Source: Empedobacter falsenii (GTDB lineage Bacteria; Bacteroidota; Bacteroidia; Flavobacteriales; Weeksellaceae). From it: 64,000 nt of DNA. Positions 24,171-32,968 of this stretch are shown one piece after another. The notes under the pieces were generated by a model. The model saw only the letters and a program-made list of their open reading frames with translations. It made no database searches and was not told the DNA's origin. The stretch lies in the NCBI RefSeq assembly GCF_013488205.1, contig NZ_CP040908.1:527501-591500 (forward strand). The letters run 5' to 3'. Position numbers and translations under genes: made by a program. Numbering within the stretch: position 1 is the stretch's first letter; each line of letters opens with the position of its first letter.

Positions 24171-24623
24171 ATGAGTAATAAAAAATACAGATTCCAGATT
24201 ATAAAAGATTTAATAACAGATCAAGAAATAAGTAATCAAGACGAATTATTAAAAAAATTAATCGATTTAGATATCACCGTTACTCAAGCAACTTTATCGA
24301 GAGATTTACGCGAATTGAAAGTTTCAAAAGTTCCTAATAGTTCGGGACAATACATTTATCGCCTTACAGAAAGTGCTGCTCCAACGGCAACCGTTACACA
24401 TAACGAAAATGCAAGTTTGATTTTCTCTAAAAATTTGGGAGTTATCAAAACAAAACCAGGTTATGCAAACAGAATTGCTTTTGAGATTGACAACACACAT
24501 TTCAATACTATAATTGGAACAATAGCTGGAGACGATACAGTATTAATCGTAATGAAAGAAGAGAGTAGCCGAGAAGAGGTTACCAATGAATTAAGAAGAA
24601 TTATTCCCAATATAAACAAATAA
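24171..24623 (+). CDS. argR: arginine repressor
   Basis: ArgR binds ARG boxes as an arginine-loaded hexamer. The 150-residue protein has the N-terminal winged helix (RFQIIKDLITDQEISNQDELLKKL, then TQATLSRDLRELKVSKV with the Ser-Arg DNA contact) and the C-terminal oligomerisation/arginine domain. There GYANRIAFEIDN and the GTIAGDDTVLIV loop (the Asp pair binds arginine) are intact. It is 8 bp upstream of argG, so repressor and pathway are made together. Confidence 0.95.
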   Translation: MSNKKYRFQIIKDLITDQEISNQDELLKKLIDLDITVTQATLSRDLRELKVSKVPNSSGQYIYRLTESAAPTATVTHNENASLIFSKNLGVIKTKPGYANRIAFEIDNTHFNTIIGTIAGDDTVLIVMKEESSREEVTNELRRIIPNINK

Positions 24624-24630
24624 ACAAGCA

Positions 24631-25812
24631 ATGAGCAACAAAGCAGTTTTAGCTTACAGTGGAGGTTTAGATACATCGTACTGTTTGGTTAACTTAACAA
24701 AAGATCAAGGAATGGAAGTGCACACAGTAATTGTAAATACTGGTGGATTTTCGGCAGAAGAGTTAAAAGATATCGAAGCACGTGCCTACGAATTAGGTTC
24801 TTCTAAACACGTGACAATCGATATTACAGATAAATATTACAACGATTGTGTTCGCTACTTAATCTACGGAAACATCTTGAAAAATAACACTTATCCATTA
24901 TCAGTAAGTGCAGAACGTATGTTTCAGTCAATTGCAATTGCTCAGTATGCAAAAGATGTAGATGCAGAATACATTGTACATGGATCTACAGGAGCAGGAA
25001 ACGATCAAATTCGTTTTGATGTTGCTTTTGCAGTTATCTCACCACAATCTAAAATTATTACTCCAATTCGCGACGAAAAATTATCTCGTCAACAAGAGGT
25101 AGAATATTTACAAGCAAATGGTGTAAACTATAGTTGGGAAAAAGCTAAATACTCTATTAACAGAGGAATTTGGGGAACATCTGTTGGTGGAGTAGAAACA
25201 TTAACATCTAACCAAGCGTTACCAGAAGATGCTTATCCAACACAATTATCAAGAACAGAACCATCTGTTATAGAAATTGAATTTGAGAAAGGTATTCCAG
25301 TAGGTTTAGATGGAGAAAAATTATCTCCAGTAGCATTAATTCAAAAATTAAACGAAATCGGTGGTGAATATGCAATTGGTCGCGACATCCACGTAGGAGA
25401 TACAATTTTAGGTATCAAAGGACGTGTAGGTTTCGAAGCGCCAGCAGCTTATTTATTAATCAAAGCTCACCACTTATTAGAAAAACATACACTTACAAGA
25501 TGGCAATTGTTGCACAAAGATTCGTTATCAAACTGGTACGGAACTTTATTGCACGAAGCACAATACTTGGATCCAGTAATGCGTGATATCGAAGCATTCT
25601 TAGAATCTTCTCAAAATCATGTAACAGGAAAAGTGAAAGTACAATTAAATCCTTATCATTTCTCAATGATTGGAATCGAATCGCCTTATGATATGATGCA
25701 ATCTAAAGTCGCTACTTATGGAGAAGAAAACGAAGCTTGGGACAGTAGAGATGCAAGAGGTTTCATCAAAATATTCGGTAATCAATTAAAGATTGTTCAT
25801 AGTTTCGATTAA
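24631..25812 (+). CDS. argG: argininosuccinate synthase
   Basis: ArgG joins citrulline and aspartate using ATP. The 393-residue enzyme shows the PP-loop AYSGGLDTSYCLVNL at the start, VSAERMFQSIAIAQYA, HGSTGAGNDQIRFD, and IKGRVGFEAPAAYL. Length is normal. A hairpin follows the stop codon, so part of the transcription may end before argC. Confidence 0.97.
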   Translation: MSNKAVLAYSGGLDTSYCLVNLTKDQGMEVHTVIVNTGGFSAEELKDIEARAYELGSSKHVTIDITDKYYNDCVRYLIYGNILKNNTYPLSVSAERMFQSIAIAQYAKDVDAEYIVHGSTGAGNDQIRFDVAFAVISPQSKIITPIRDEKLSRQQEVEYLQANGVNYSWEKAKYSINRGIWGTSVGGVETLTSNQALPEDAYPTQLSRTEPSVIEIEFEKGIPVGLDGEKLSPVALIQKLNEIGGEYAIGRDIHVGDTILGIKGRVGFEAPAAYLLIKAHHLLEKHTLTRWQLLHKDSLSNWYGTLLHEAQYLDPVMRDIEAFLESSQNHVTGKVKVQLNPYHFSMIGIESPYDMMQSKVATYGEENEAWDSRDARGFIKIFGNQLKIVHSFD

Positions 25813-25821
25813 TTGATTCTT

Positions 25822-25853
25822 TAAAGTGGATTCTAACGAGTCCACTTTATTTT
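25822..25853 (+). terminator. possible attenuating terminator after argG
   Basis: Stem TAAAGTGGA (25822-25830) with TCCACTTTA (25841-25849), 10-base loop, then TTTTA. The weak T-tract suggests partial termination. Confidence 0.5.
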
Positions 25854-25866
25854 AGAAATATAGTAG

Positions 25867-25879
25867 AGGTATTATACCT
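25867..25879. promoter_or_regulatory. 13-bp palindrome upstream of argC
   Basis: AGGTATTATACCT is an inverted repeat of 5 bp arms around TTA, 27 bp before the argC start. It does not fit the ARG box. It may be an operator or a small RNA hairpin. Confidence 0.35.
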
Positions 25880-25906
25880 TAAAAAAACACGCGCAAAACA
25901 TAACAA

Positions 25907-26893
25907 ATGACAAACAAAATTAACGTAAGCATTGTAGGAGGTGCTGGCTACACAGCAGGCGAACTGCTAAGAATATTGATACATCACCCGATGGTTAATA
26001 TTTCGTCTGTGTACAGTACATCAAATGCAGGCAACCCCGTTACCAAAGTGCACGACGATTTGTTTGGAGAAACTGACATCGTATTTTCGGATAAAATAGA
26101 CGAAAATGCTGATGTCGTTTTTTTATGCCTTGGTCACGGAAAATCGGCAGAGTTTTTACAAAACAATACTTACTCAGCCAACACAAAAATTATTGATTTG
26201 AGCAACGATTTTCGATTAAATGAGAACCACATTTTCGAAGATAGAACGTTTGCTTACGGTTTACCAGAATTAGACCGAGAAGCAATCAAAACAGCTCAAA
26301 ATATTGCAAATCCAGGTTGTTTTGCAACGGCTATTCAGTTAGCATTGTTACCATTGGCAGTGAATAATGAAATCAAAAATGATATTCACATCAATGCTGT
26401 AACGGGTTCTACAGGTGCCGGACAAAGTTTATCTGCTTCTACGCACTTTAGTTGGCGAAATAATAACGTTTCTTTCTACAAAGAATTTACGCATCAACAT
26501 GAAGGAGAAATTTACCAAACATTGAATCAATTAGAAAAAGATTTCAATAACAAAGTATATTTTTTACCAATGCGAGGAGATTTTGCGCGCGGAATTTTAG
26601 CAGGTGTTTATTTAAAATCTGATTTATCAGAAGAAGAAGCAAAAAATATCTTCAATGAATATTACAAAAACGAACCTTTTACACATGTTTCTGATGCTCC
26701 AATTGCTCTGAAACAAGTTGTAAATACTAATAAATGTTTTTTACACGTACAGAAACAAGATGATGTATTGTTAATTACTTCTATCATTGATAATTTAACA
26801 AAAGGAGCTTCTGGACAAGCCGTAGAAAACATGAATTTGATGTTCGGTTGGGAAGAAAACTTAGGACTTAATCTTAAAACGGTGGCGTTTTAA
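25907..26893 (+). CDS. argC: N-acetyl-gamma-glutamyl-phosphate reductase
   Basis: ArgC reduces N-acyl-glutamyl phosphate with NADPH. The 328-residue protein has the nucleotide-binding GGAGYTAGELLRIL at residues 11-24, catalytic Cys138 in IANPGCFATAI, the SGTGAG-like TGSTGAGQ, and a histidine-bearing EFTHQHEGE segment. It is followed by the S23-family gene rather than directly by argD. Confidence 0.96.
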   Translation: MTNKINVSIVGGAGYTAGELLRILIHHPMVNISSVYSTSNAGNPVTKVHDDLFGETDIVFSDKIDENADVVFLCLGHGKSAEFLQNNTYSANTKIIDLSNDFRLNENHIFEDRTFAYGLPELDREAIKTAQNIANPGCFATAIQLALLPLAVNNEIKNDIHINAVTGSTGAGQSLSASTHFSWRNNNVSFYKEFTHQHEGEIYQTLNQLEKDFNNKVYFLPMRGDFARGILAGVYLKSDLSEEEAKNIFNEYYKNEPFTHVSDAPIALKQVVNTNKCFLHVQKQDDVLLITSIIDNLTKGASGQAVENMNLMFGWEENLGLNLKTVAF

Positions 26894-26896
26894 AGA

Positions 26897-26927
26897 GTTG
26901 TACGTTATAAGTAATAAGTTGTACGTT
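26897..26927. repeat. left inverted-repeat arm of the S23 element, with internal direct repeat
   Basis: GTTGTACGTT occurs twice, at 26897-26906 and 26918-26927. The 19 bp at 26902-26920 match the reverse complement of 27278-27296 at 16 of 19 positions. This arm begins 4 bp after the argC stop codon. Confidence 0.7.
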
Positions 26928-26929
26928 CT

Positions 26930-27286
26930 ATGCAGGATTATAAGAAATTAAAAGTTTGGGAATTAAGTCACGAATTAACATTAGTGGTTTATCAAAAAAC
27001 TTCTGTTTTTCCGAAAGAAGAATTATTTGGTTTGATATCTCAGCTTCGTAGAGCTTCAAGTTCAATTCCAACTAACATAGCAGAAGGATGTGGAAGATTT
27101 TCACAAAAAGAGTTATCGCAATTCTTAAATATTAGTTTAGGATCAGCCAATGAAACATCATACTTATTATTCTTATCAAAGGATTTAAACTATATCACCG
27201 CAGAAGATTTTCAAGATTTAGAAAATAAAATTGAGCAAATTAAAGCGATGTTAATCAAATTAATCCAAAAAATTAAAAACGTATAA
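26930..27286 (+). CDS. S23-type four-helix-bundle protein inserted in the arg operon
   Basis: The 118-residue protein belongs to the family first named for the protein encoded in 23S rRNA intervening sequences. Landmarks are KLKVWELSHELTLVVYQKT, FPKEELFGLISQLRRASSSIPTNIAEG and ELSQFLNISLGSANET. The fold is a small four-helix bundle that forms oligomers; its function is unknown. It separates argC from argD and has no link to arginine synthesis. The gene is bracketed by imperfect inverted repeats; the right arm contains its stop codon. Confidence 0.93.
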   Translation: MQDYKKLKVWELSHELTLVVYQKTSVFPKEELFGLISQLRRASSSIPTNIAEGCGRFSQKELSQFLNISLGSANETSYLLFLSKDLNYITAEDFQDLENKIEQIKAMLIKLIQKIKNV

Positions 27287-27296
27287 CTTACAACGT
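27278..27296. repeat. right inverted-repeat arm of the S23 element
   Basis: Inverted copy (16 of 19 positions) of 26902-26920. It overlaps the last codons and the TAA stop of the S23-family gene. Confidence 0.7.
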
Positions 27297-27318
27297 AATA
27301 CATAAAACATAAACAAAA

Positions 27319-28455
27319 ATGAAACTATTCGACGTATATCCATTAATGAATGTAACTCCGGTTAAAGCTAAAGATTGTATTCTTTGGGACGAGAACGGAA
27401 AAGAATATTTGGACCTTTATGGAGGTCACGCAGTGATTTCTATCGGTCACTCGCATCCATATTATGTTGAGAAATTAACAGAACAAATTAATAATATCGG
27501 GTTTTATTCAAACTCAGTAAATATCCCGATTCAGCAAGAATTGGCAGAAAAATTAGGAAAAGCATCAGGTTACGAGGATTATACTTTATTTTTAATCAAC
27601 TCTGGAGCTGAAGCCAACGAAAATGCAGTGAAATTAGCGTCTTTTCATACAGGAAAAGATCGTGTAATTGCGTTTAAAGATGCGTTTCACGGACGTACTT
27701 CTGGAACAGTTGCTTTAACAGATAACCCAAAAATTGTTGCGCCTTATAATGCTCATCACAAAGTATCTTTCGTAGAATATAACATTGATGAAGTGAAAGA
27801 AGTAATCGCTGGAGGAGATGTTGCAGCAGTAATTTACGAACCAATTCAAGGAGTTGGAGGAATCATTTTACCTTCTGACGAATTTGTACAAGAATTAAGA
27901 AAAGTATGTACAGAAAACGGAGTGGTTTTAATCGCAGATGAAATTCAATGTGGTTACGGACGCTCAGGGAAATTCTTTGCACATCAACATTCTGGTATCA
28001 AAGCAGATTTGATTACGATGGCAAAAGGAATGGGGAATGGATTTCCAATCGGTGGTGTTTTAATTTCTCCAGAATTTAAAGCTTCTTACGGATTATTAGG
28101 AACAACTTTTGGAGGAAATCATTTAGCTTGTGCTGCAGCGGTAGCCGTTTTAGATGTGATTGAGCAAGAAAACTTAATCGAAAATGCAAAAGAAATTGGA
28201 GAATATGTTGGAATCCAATTAAATAAATTTCCAAAAATTAAAGAAGTTCGTGGTCGAGGATCAATGATTGGAATCGAGTTTGATTTCCCAATCGGCGAAT
28301 TAAAAAATAACTTAGTTACAAAACACAATATTTTTGTAGGCTACGCTGGTACAAACGTTATTCGTTTATTACCACCTTTAACAGTAACAAAACAATACAT
28401 AGATAAATTCATATCAGCTTTAGAAACTGAAATTAACATTATCATCAATGGATAA
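27319..28455 (+). CDS. argD: acyl-ornithine aminotransferase (class III, ArgD-like)
   Basis: The 378-residue PLP enzyme transfers the amino group of glutamate to N-acylglutamate semialdehyde. Landmarks are LDLYGGHAVISIGHSHPYYV, NSGAEANENAVKLA, AFHGRTSGTVALT, ADEIQCGYGRSGKFFA, and the Schiff-base lysine in ITMAKGMGNGFPIGG. Specificity for acetyl- or succinyl-substrate cannot be read from the sequence. Its 3' end overlaps carA by 8 bp, so translation is coupled. Confidence 0.93.
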   Translation: MKLFDVYPLMNVTPVKAKDCILWDENGKEYLDLYGGHAVISIGHSHPYYVEKLTEQINNIGFYSNSVNIPIQQELAEKLGKASGYEDYTLFLINSGAEANENAVKLASFHTGKDRVIAFKDAFHGRTSGTVALTDNPKIVAPYNAHHKVSFVEYNIDEVKEVIAGGDVAAVIYEPIQGVGGIILPSDEFVQELRKVCTENGVVLIADEIQCGYGRSGKFFAHQHSGIKADLITMAKGMGNGFPIGGVLISPEFKASYGLLGTTFGGNHLACAAAVAVLDVIEQENLIENAKEIGEYVGIQLNKFPKIKEVRGRGSMIGIEFDFPIGELKNNLVTKHNIFVGYAGTNVIRLLPPLTVTKQYIDKFISALETEINIIING

Positions 28456-29536
28456 GACAGTAAAATTAGTATTCCAAGACGGATTAGAAATCGAAGGAAA
28501 ATCTTTCGGTGCGTATACTTCTGCCGCAGGAGAAGTAGTATTCAACACAGCTTTGGTTGGATATAATGAAAGTTTGACTGACCCTTCTTACAAAGGGCAG
28601 ATTATGGTGATGACAGCTCCAATGATCGGAAACTATGGTGTTCCAGATGATAAAGCAATGATTAATGAAATTGAAGCTTGGATGGAATCGAACCAAATTC
28701 AAGTAACTGGATTGGTTGTTTCTTATTATGCTGATGATTATTCGCATTGGAACGCTATTCAAAAATTAGGAGTTTGGTTAGAAAGTCAAAACATTCCTGG
28801 TATTTATGGTGTTGATACACGTATGATTACAAAAAAATTACGTGAGCAAGGTTCTACTTTAGGAAAAATTGTTGCTGATACAGATGTCGCATACTATGAT
28901 CCAAATGAAGATAATTTAGTAGATCAAGTTTCTTGTAAAGAAGTGATTCGTTACAACGAAGGTGCTGATATTAAAATTGTTTTGATTGATTGTGGAGTGA
29001 AAAATAACATCATCCGTTGTTTTGTAAATCGTGATGTTGAGGTAATTCGAGTTCCTTGGGATTATGATTATTCAACATTAGAATATGATGGATTATTTAT
29101 CTCGAATGGACCTGGTGATCCAGCTTTATGTGTTCCTACAATTAATAATATCAAAGAATCTTTGAAAGGAGATAAACCAATTTTCGGAATTTGTTTAGGA
29201 AATCAATTGGTAAGTTTAGCAGCTGGTGCATCTACTTTTAAATTAAAATACGGACACCGTTCGCACAATCAACCTGTACAATTAGTAGGAACAAAAAGAT
29301 GTTTCATTACATCTCAAAACCACGGTTTCGCAGTAGATGATTCGAAATTACCAGAAGGATTTAAAACATTCTTTACGAACTTAAATGATGGAACATGTGA
29401 AGGAATTCGTCACGAATCAAAACCAATTTTTACAGTTCAATTCCACCCAGAAGCAATGGGAGGACCAGTTGATACAGAATATTTATTTGATGAGTTCATC
29501 GAAGAAGTAAAAAAATATAAAAACGCTAACGCATAA
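28448..29536 (+). CDS. carA: carbamoyl-phosphate synthase small (glutaminase) subunit
   Basis: CarA releases ammonia from glutamine for carbamoyl phosphate synthesis. The 362-residue protein has the N-terminal CPSase domain (GEVVFNTALVGYNESLTDPSY) and a class I glutaminase domain. Catalytic Cys249 is in IFGICLGNQL and His/Glu are in VQFHPEAMGGP; NHGFAV is also present. It lies between argD and carB, placing carbamoyl phosphate supply under the arginine operon although pyrimidine synthesis needs it too. Confidence 0.97.
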   Translation: MDKTVKLVFQDGLEIEGKSFGAYTSAAGEVVFNTALVGYNESLTDPSYKGQIMVMTAPMIGNYGVPDDKAMINEIEAWMESNQIQVTGLVVSYYADDYSHWNAIQKLGVWLESQNIPGIYGVDTRMITKKLREQGSTLGKIVADTDVAYYDPNEDNLVDQVSCKEVIRYNEGADIKIVLIDCGVKNNIIRCFVNRDVEVIRVPWDYDYSTLEYDGLFISNGPGDPALCVPTINNIKESLKGDKPIFGICLGNQLVSLAAGASTFKLKYGHRSHNQPVQLVGTKRCFITSQNHGFAVDDSKLPEGFKTFFTNLNDGTCEGIRHESKPIFTVQFHPEAMGGPVDTEYLFDEFIEEVKKYKNANA

Positions 29537-29547
29537 TCAGAATCACG

Positions 29548-32500
29548 ATGTTAAAAAAAGATATTAAAAAAGTATTAGTATTAGGATCAGGAGCATTAAA
29601 AATTGGTCAAGCTGGTGAGTTTGATTATTCTGGTTCGCAAGCGTTAAAAGCGTTAAAAGAAGAAGGAATAAAAACAGTTTTAATCAATCCAAATATTGCA
29701 ACTGTTCAAACTTCTGAAGGTATTGCAGACGAAGTTTACTTCTTACCTGTAACACCTTACTTTGTAGAAAAAGTAATTCAAAAAGAAAAACCAGACGGAG
29801 TTTTGGTTGCTTTTGGTGGACAAACTGCCTTAAACTGTGCAGTTGAGTTGAACAAAGAAAATATTTTCGAGAAATATGGTGTTGAGGTTTTAGGAACTCA
29901 AATTCCAGTAATCGAAGCGACGGAAGACCGTGATATTTTCATCGAAAAATTAAACCAAATTGGTGTATTAACAGCTCGTTCAGAAGCAGTAGAAACTGTT
30001 GCTGATGCAATGGAAGCTGGTAAACGAATTGGTTTTCCATTAATCATCCGTGCAGCATACGCTTTAGGAGGTTTAGGTTCTGGTTTTGCAAATAACGAAG
30101 AAGAATTATTAGATTTAGTTGAAAAAGCATTCAATTATTCTTCTCAAGTTTTAGTGGAAGAGTCATTAAAAGGTTGGAAAGAGATCGAGTACGAAGTAGT
30201 TCGTGACTCTTACGATAACTGTATCACAGTTTGTAACATGGAGAACTTCGACCCAATTGGAGTTCATACAGGAGAGTCAATTGTAATTGCGCCTTCTCAA
30301 ACTTTATCAAATTCAGAATATCACAAATTACGTGAAGTTGCAATCCGTACGATTCGTCACCTTGGCGTAGTTGGAGAGTGTAACATTCAGTATGCTTTCG
30401 ATACAGTTTCTGAGGAATATCGTGTAATTGAGGTGAACGCTCGTTTATCTCGTTCGTCAGCTTTGGCGTCAAAAGCAACAGGTTATCCTTTAGCTTTCGT
30501 GGCGGCTAAATTGGCTTTAGGTTATTCTTTGGATGAGTTGAAAAATAGTGTAACGCAAACGACATCTGCGATGTTCGAACCTGCGTTAGATTACTGTGTA
30601 GTGAAATTGCCTCGTTGGGATTTAAATAAATTCTACGGAGTTCGTCGTAACATAGGTTCTGCAATGAAATCTGTTGGAGAAGTAATGGCAGTTGGACGTT
30701 CTTTCGAGGAAGCAATTCAGAAAGGAGTTCGTATGTTAGACATCGGACACAGAGGTTTCGTAGCAAATGGATTCAAAATTCCAGAAGGAGAATCGTTGGA
30801 TACTTGGTTAGCTGAGCCAAATGACGAGCGTTTATATGCGATTACTGAAGCTTTCAAAGCGGGATATTCGATTGAAAAAATTCATGATTTAACAAAAATC
30901 GATTTATGGTTTTTACAACGTTTAGAAAGAATTTTTAATGTATCAAAAGAATTTGAAGCGTTAGAAAGATTTGAACAAGTTGAAGCAGATTTAGTAAAAC
31001 GTGCAAAATTATTAGGATTCTCGGATCAACAAATTGCAGTTTTAGTAAAAGGAGATCAAAACGTACACAGAAACGAATTAACAGTTCGTGAATTACGTAA
31101 AAACTTCGGAATTAAACCTGTTGTAAAACAAATTGATACGTTAGCAGCAGAATTCCCAGCACAAACAAATTATTTATATGTAACCTATCACGGAACTGAA
31201 AATGATTTGGAGCCAGAAACTGAGAAAGCAGTTTGTATTTTAGGATCTGGAGTTTATCGTATTGGTTCGTCTGTAGAGTTTGACTGGTGTTCTGTAAATG
31301 CAGCGCATACAGCATCAAAAAATGGTTACAAAACAATTATCATCAACTATAATCCAGAAACGGTTTCGACAGATTATGATGAGTCAGATCGTTTATACTT
31401 CGAAGAATTGTCTTTTGAACGTGTAATGGATATTTTAGATTTTGAACAACCTGAAGGAACAATTATTTCGACAGGAGGTCAAATTCCAAATAACTTAGCG
31501 ATGAAATTGTACGATCAATCAATTAATATTTTAGGAACTTCTCCTTTAAGAATTGATGATGCAGAAAATCGTCACAAATTCTCTGAAATCTTAGACGAAT
31601 TAGGAATCGACCAACCACGTTGGAAAGAGTTATCTTCTTTAGAAGCGATTCATAACTTCGTAGAAGAAGTAAATTTCCCAGTATTAATTCGTCCTTCTTA
31701 TGTCTTATCTGGAGCTGCAATGAACGTAGTTTCAAATAAAGAAGAATTAGATGCTTTCTTAAAATTAGCGAAAGAAGTTTCTCCAGATTATCCAGTTGTA
31801 GTTTCTGAATTCGTACAAGGAGCAAAAGAAATTGAGTTGGATGCAGTTTGTCAAAATGGAGAAATTGTAGATTACGCAGTTTCTGAACACGTAGAATTTG
31901 CGGGAGTTCACTCAGGAGATGCAACAATGTATTATCCACCACAAAAAGTGTACATCGAAACAATTCGTCAAATGCGTAAAGTTGCAGCGAAAATTGCAAA
32001 ACGTTTCGAAATTTCTGGACCAATGAACATTCAGTTTTTATCAAAAAATAATACAGTTCGTGTTATCGAAACTAATATTCGTGCTTCTCGTTCGTTTCCA
32101 TTCGTATCGAAAGTTGCAGGAAATAATTTAATCGAAAAAGCAACAAAAGTTTTATTAGGATTAGAAGTAGAAAAAGGACATTCAGAAGTCGTTTACGATT
32201 TAGATTATGTAGGAGTGAAAGCTTCTCAGTTCTCATTTACACGTTTAGCAGGAGCTGACCCAGTTTTATCAGTTGACATGTCTTCGACAGGAGAAGTAGG
32301 GTGTATCGGTGATACAGCAGAAGAAGCTTTATTAAAATCAATGTTATCTGTTGGATATGAAATTCCTGAGAAAACCGTTTTAATTTCTGGTGGACCAATT
32401 GCTTCTAAAGTTGCTTTATTAGAGCCTGCGAAACAATTAATCGCAAAAGGTTACAAAATTTATGCAACAGAAGGAACGCACAAATTTTTTACAGAAAATG

Positions 32501-32778
32501 ATGTGTATTCTACGCTTGTTTACTGGCCTTCTGATAAAAAAGAGCCAAATGTAATGTCTTATTTACATGACAAGAAAATTGATATGGTGATCAACATTCC
32601 GAAAAACTTAACAAAAGCGGAATTAGACAACGATTATCAAATTCGTCGTACAGCTGTAGATTTCAATATTCCGTTGGTAACAAATGCACGTTTAGCTTCG
32701 GCTTTCATTAATGCATTTACAAAATTATCGATGGATGATTTAAAAATCAAAACTTGGAATGAATACCGTAATAAATAG
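29548..32778 (+). CDS. carB: carbamoyl-phosphate synthase large subunit
   Basis: CarB makes carbamoyl phosphate from bicarbonate, ammonia and two ATP. The 1076-residue protein has two homologous synthetase halves. The first contains LGSGALKIGQAGEFDYSGSQA, GVLVAFGGQTALN and AYALGGLGSG. The second contains ILGSGVYRIGSSVEFDW, GTIISTGGQIPNN and PSYVLSGAAMNVV. The C-terminal MGS-like allosteric domain follows from about residue 935 (KTVLISGGPIASKVAL). Length is normal. It is the last gene of the operon, 11 bp after carA. Confidence 0.98.
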   Translation: MLKKDIKKVLVLGSGALKIGQAGEFDYSGSQALKALKEEGIKTVLINPNIATVQTSEGIADEVYFLPVTPYFVEKVIQKEKPDGVLVAFGGQTALNCAVELNKENIFEKYGVEVLGTQIPVIEATEDRDIFIEKLNQIGVLTARSEAVETVADAMEAGKRIGFPLIIRAAYALGGLGSGFANNEEELLDLVEKAFNYSSQVLVEESLKGWKEIEYEVVRDSYDNCITVCNMENFDPIGVHTGESIVIAPSQTLSNSEYHKLREVAIRTIRHLGVVGECNIQYAFDTVSEEYRVIEVNARLSRSSALASKATGYPLAFVAAKLALGYSLDELKNSVTQTTSAMFEPALDYCVVKLPRWDLNKFYGVRRNIGSAMKSVGEVMAVGRSFEEAIQKGVRMLDIGHRGFVANGFKIPEGESLDTWLAEPNDERLYAITEAFKAGYSIEKIHDLTKIDLWFLQRLERIFNVSKEFEALERFEQVEADLVKRAKLLGFSDQQIAVLVKGDQNVHRNELTVRELRKNFGIKPVVKQIDTLAAEFPAQTNYLYVTYHGTENDLEPETEKAVCILGSGVYRIGSSVEFDWCSVNAAHTASKNGYKTIIINYNPETVSTDYDESDRLYFEELSFERVMDILDFEQPEGTIISTGGQIPNNLAMKLYDQSINILGTSPLRIDDAENRHKFSEILDELGIDQPRWKELSSLEAIHNFVEEVNFPVLIRPSYVLSGAAMNVVSNKEELDAFLKLAKEVSPDYPVVVSEFVQGAKEIELDAVCQNGEIVDYAVSEHVEFAGVHSGDATMYYPPQKVYIETIRQMRKVAAKIAKRFEISGPMNIQFLSKNNTVRVIETNIRASRSFPFVSKVAGNNLIEKATKVLLGLEVEKGHSEVVYDLDYVGVKASQFSFTRLAGADPVLSVDMSSTGEVGCIGDTAEEALLKSMLSVGYEIPEKTVLISGGPIASKVALLEPAKQLIAKGYKIYATEGTHKFFTENDVYSTLVYWPSDKKEPNVMSYLHDKKIDMVINIPKNLTKAELDNDYQIRRTAVDFNIPLVTNARLASAFINAFTKLSMDDLKIKTWNEYRNK

Positions 32779-32806
32779 AAATTAGAATCTAGATATTAGA
32801 AGTTAG

Positions 32807-32834
32807 AAAGCCTCGCATTTGCGAGGCTTTTTTT
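32807..32834 (+). terminator. carB terminator
   Basis: Stem AAAGCCTCGC (32807-32816) with GCGAGGCTTT (32821-32830), tight loop, T-run. Confidence 0.88.
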
Positions 32835-32850
32835 ATGTTATTTTTTTGAA

Positions 32851-32885
32851 TTTGTCATTCCGACAAAAGAAGGAATCTAAATTTA
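32851..32885 (+). repeat. REP-like module A, copy 1
   Basis: The 32 bp at 32854-32885, starting GTCATTCCGA and ending GGAATCTAAATTTA, match 34211-34242 at 29 of 32 positions. TTCC and GGAA form short inverted arms, as in the dispersed GTCATTC...GAATC repeats of Flavobacteriia. Confidence 0.75.
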
Positions 32886-32910
32886 ATGCGAAGCTGAAAC
32901 GAGTTCAATT

Positions 32911-32945
32911 TAAGTCATCCTGAACTTGTTTCAGGAACACATCAT
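32911..32945 (+). repeat. REP-like module B, copy 1
   Basis: 35 bp matching 34114-34148 at 33 of 35 positions. The core TCCTGAACTTGTTTCAGGA is an inverted repeat that can fold into a hairpin. Confidence 0.75.
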
Positions 32946-32968
32946 ACGTGATTGCCTAATAATCTTGA

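Noticed and set aside
31523-32044. 173-codon minus-strand frame inside carB
   Set aside because: It is antisense to an intact, highly conserved gene, and is Leu-rich as expected of a shadow frame.
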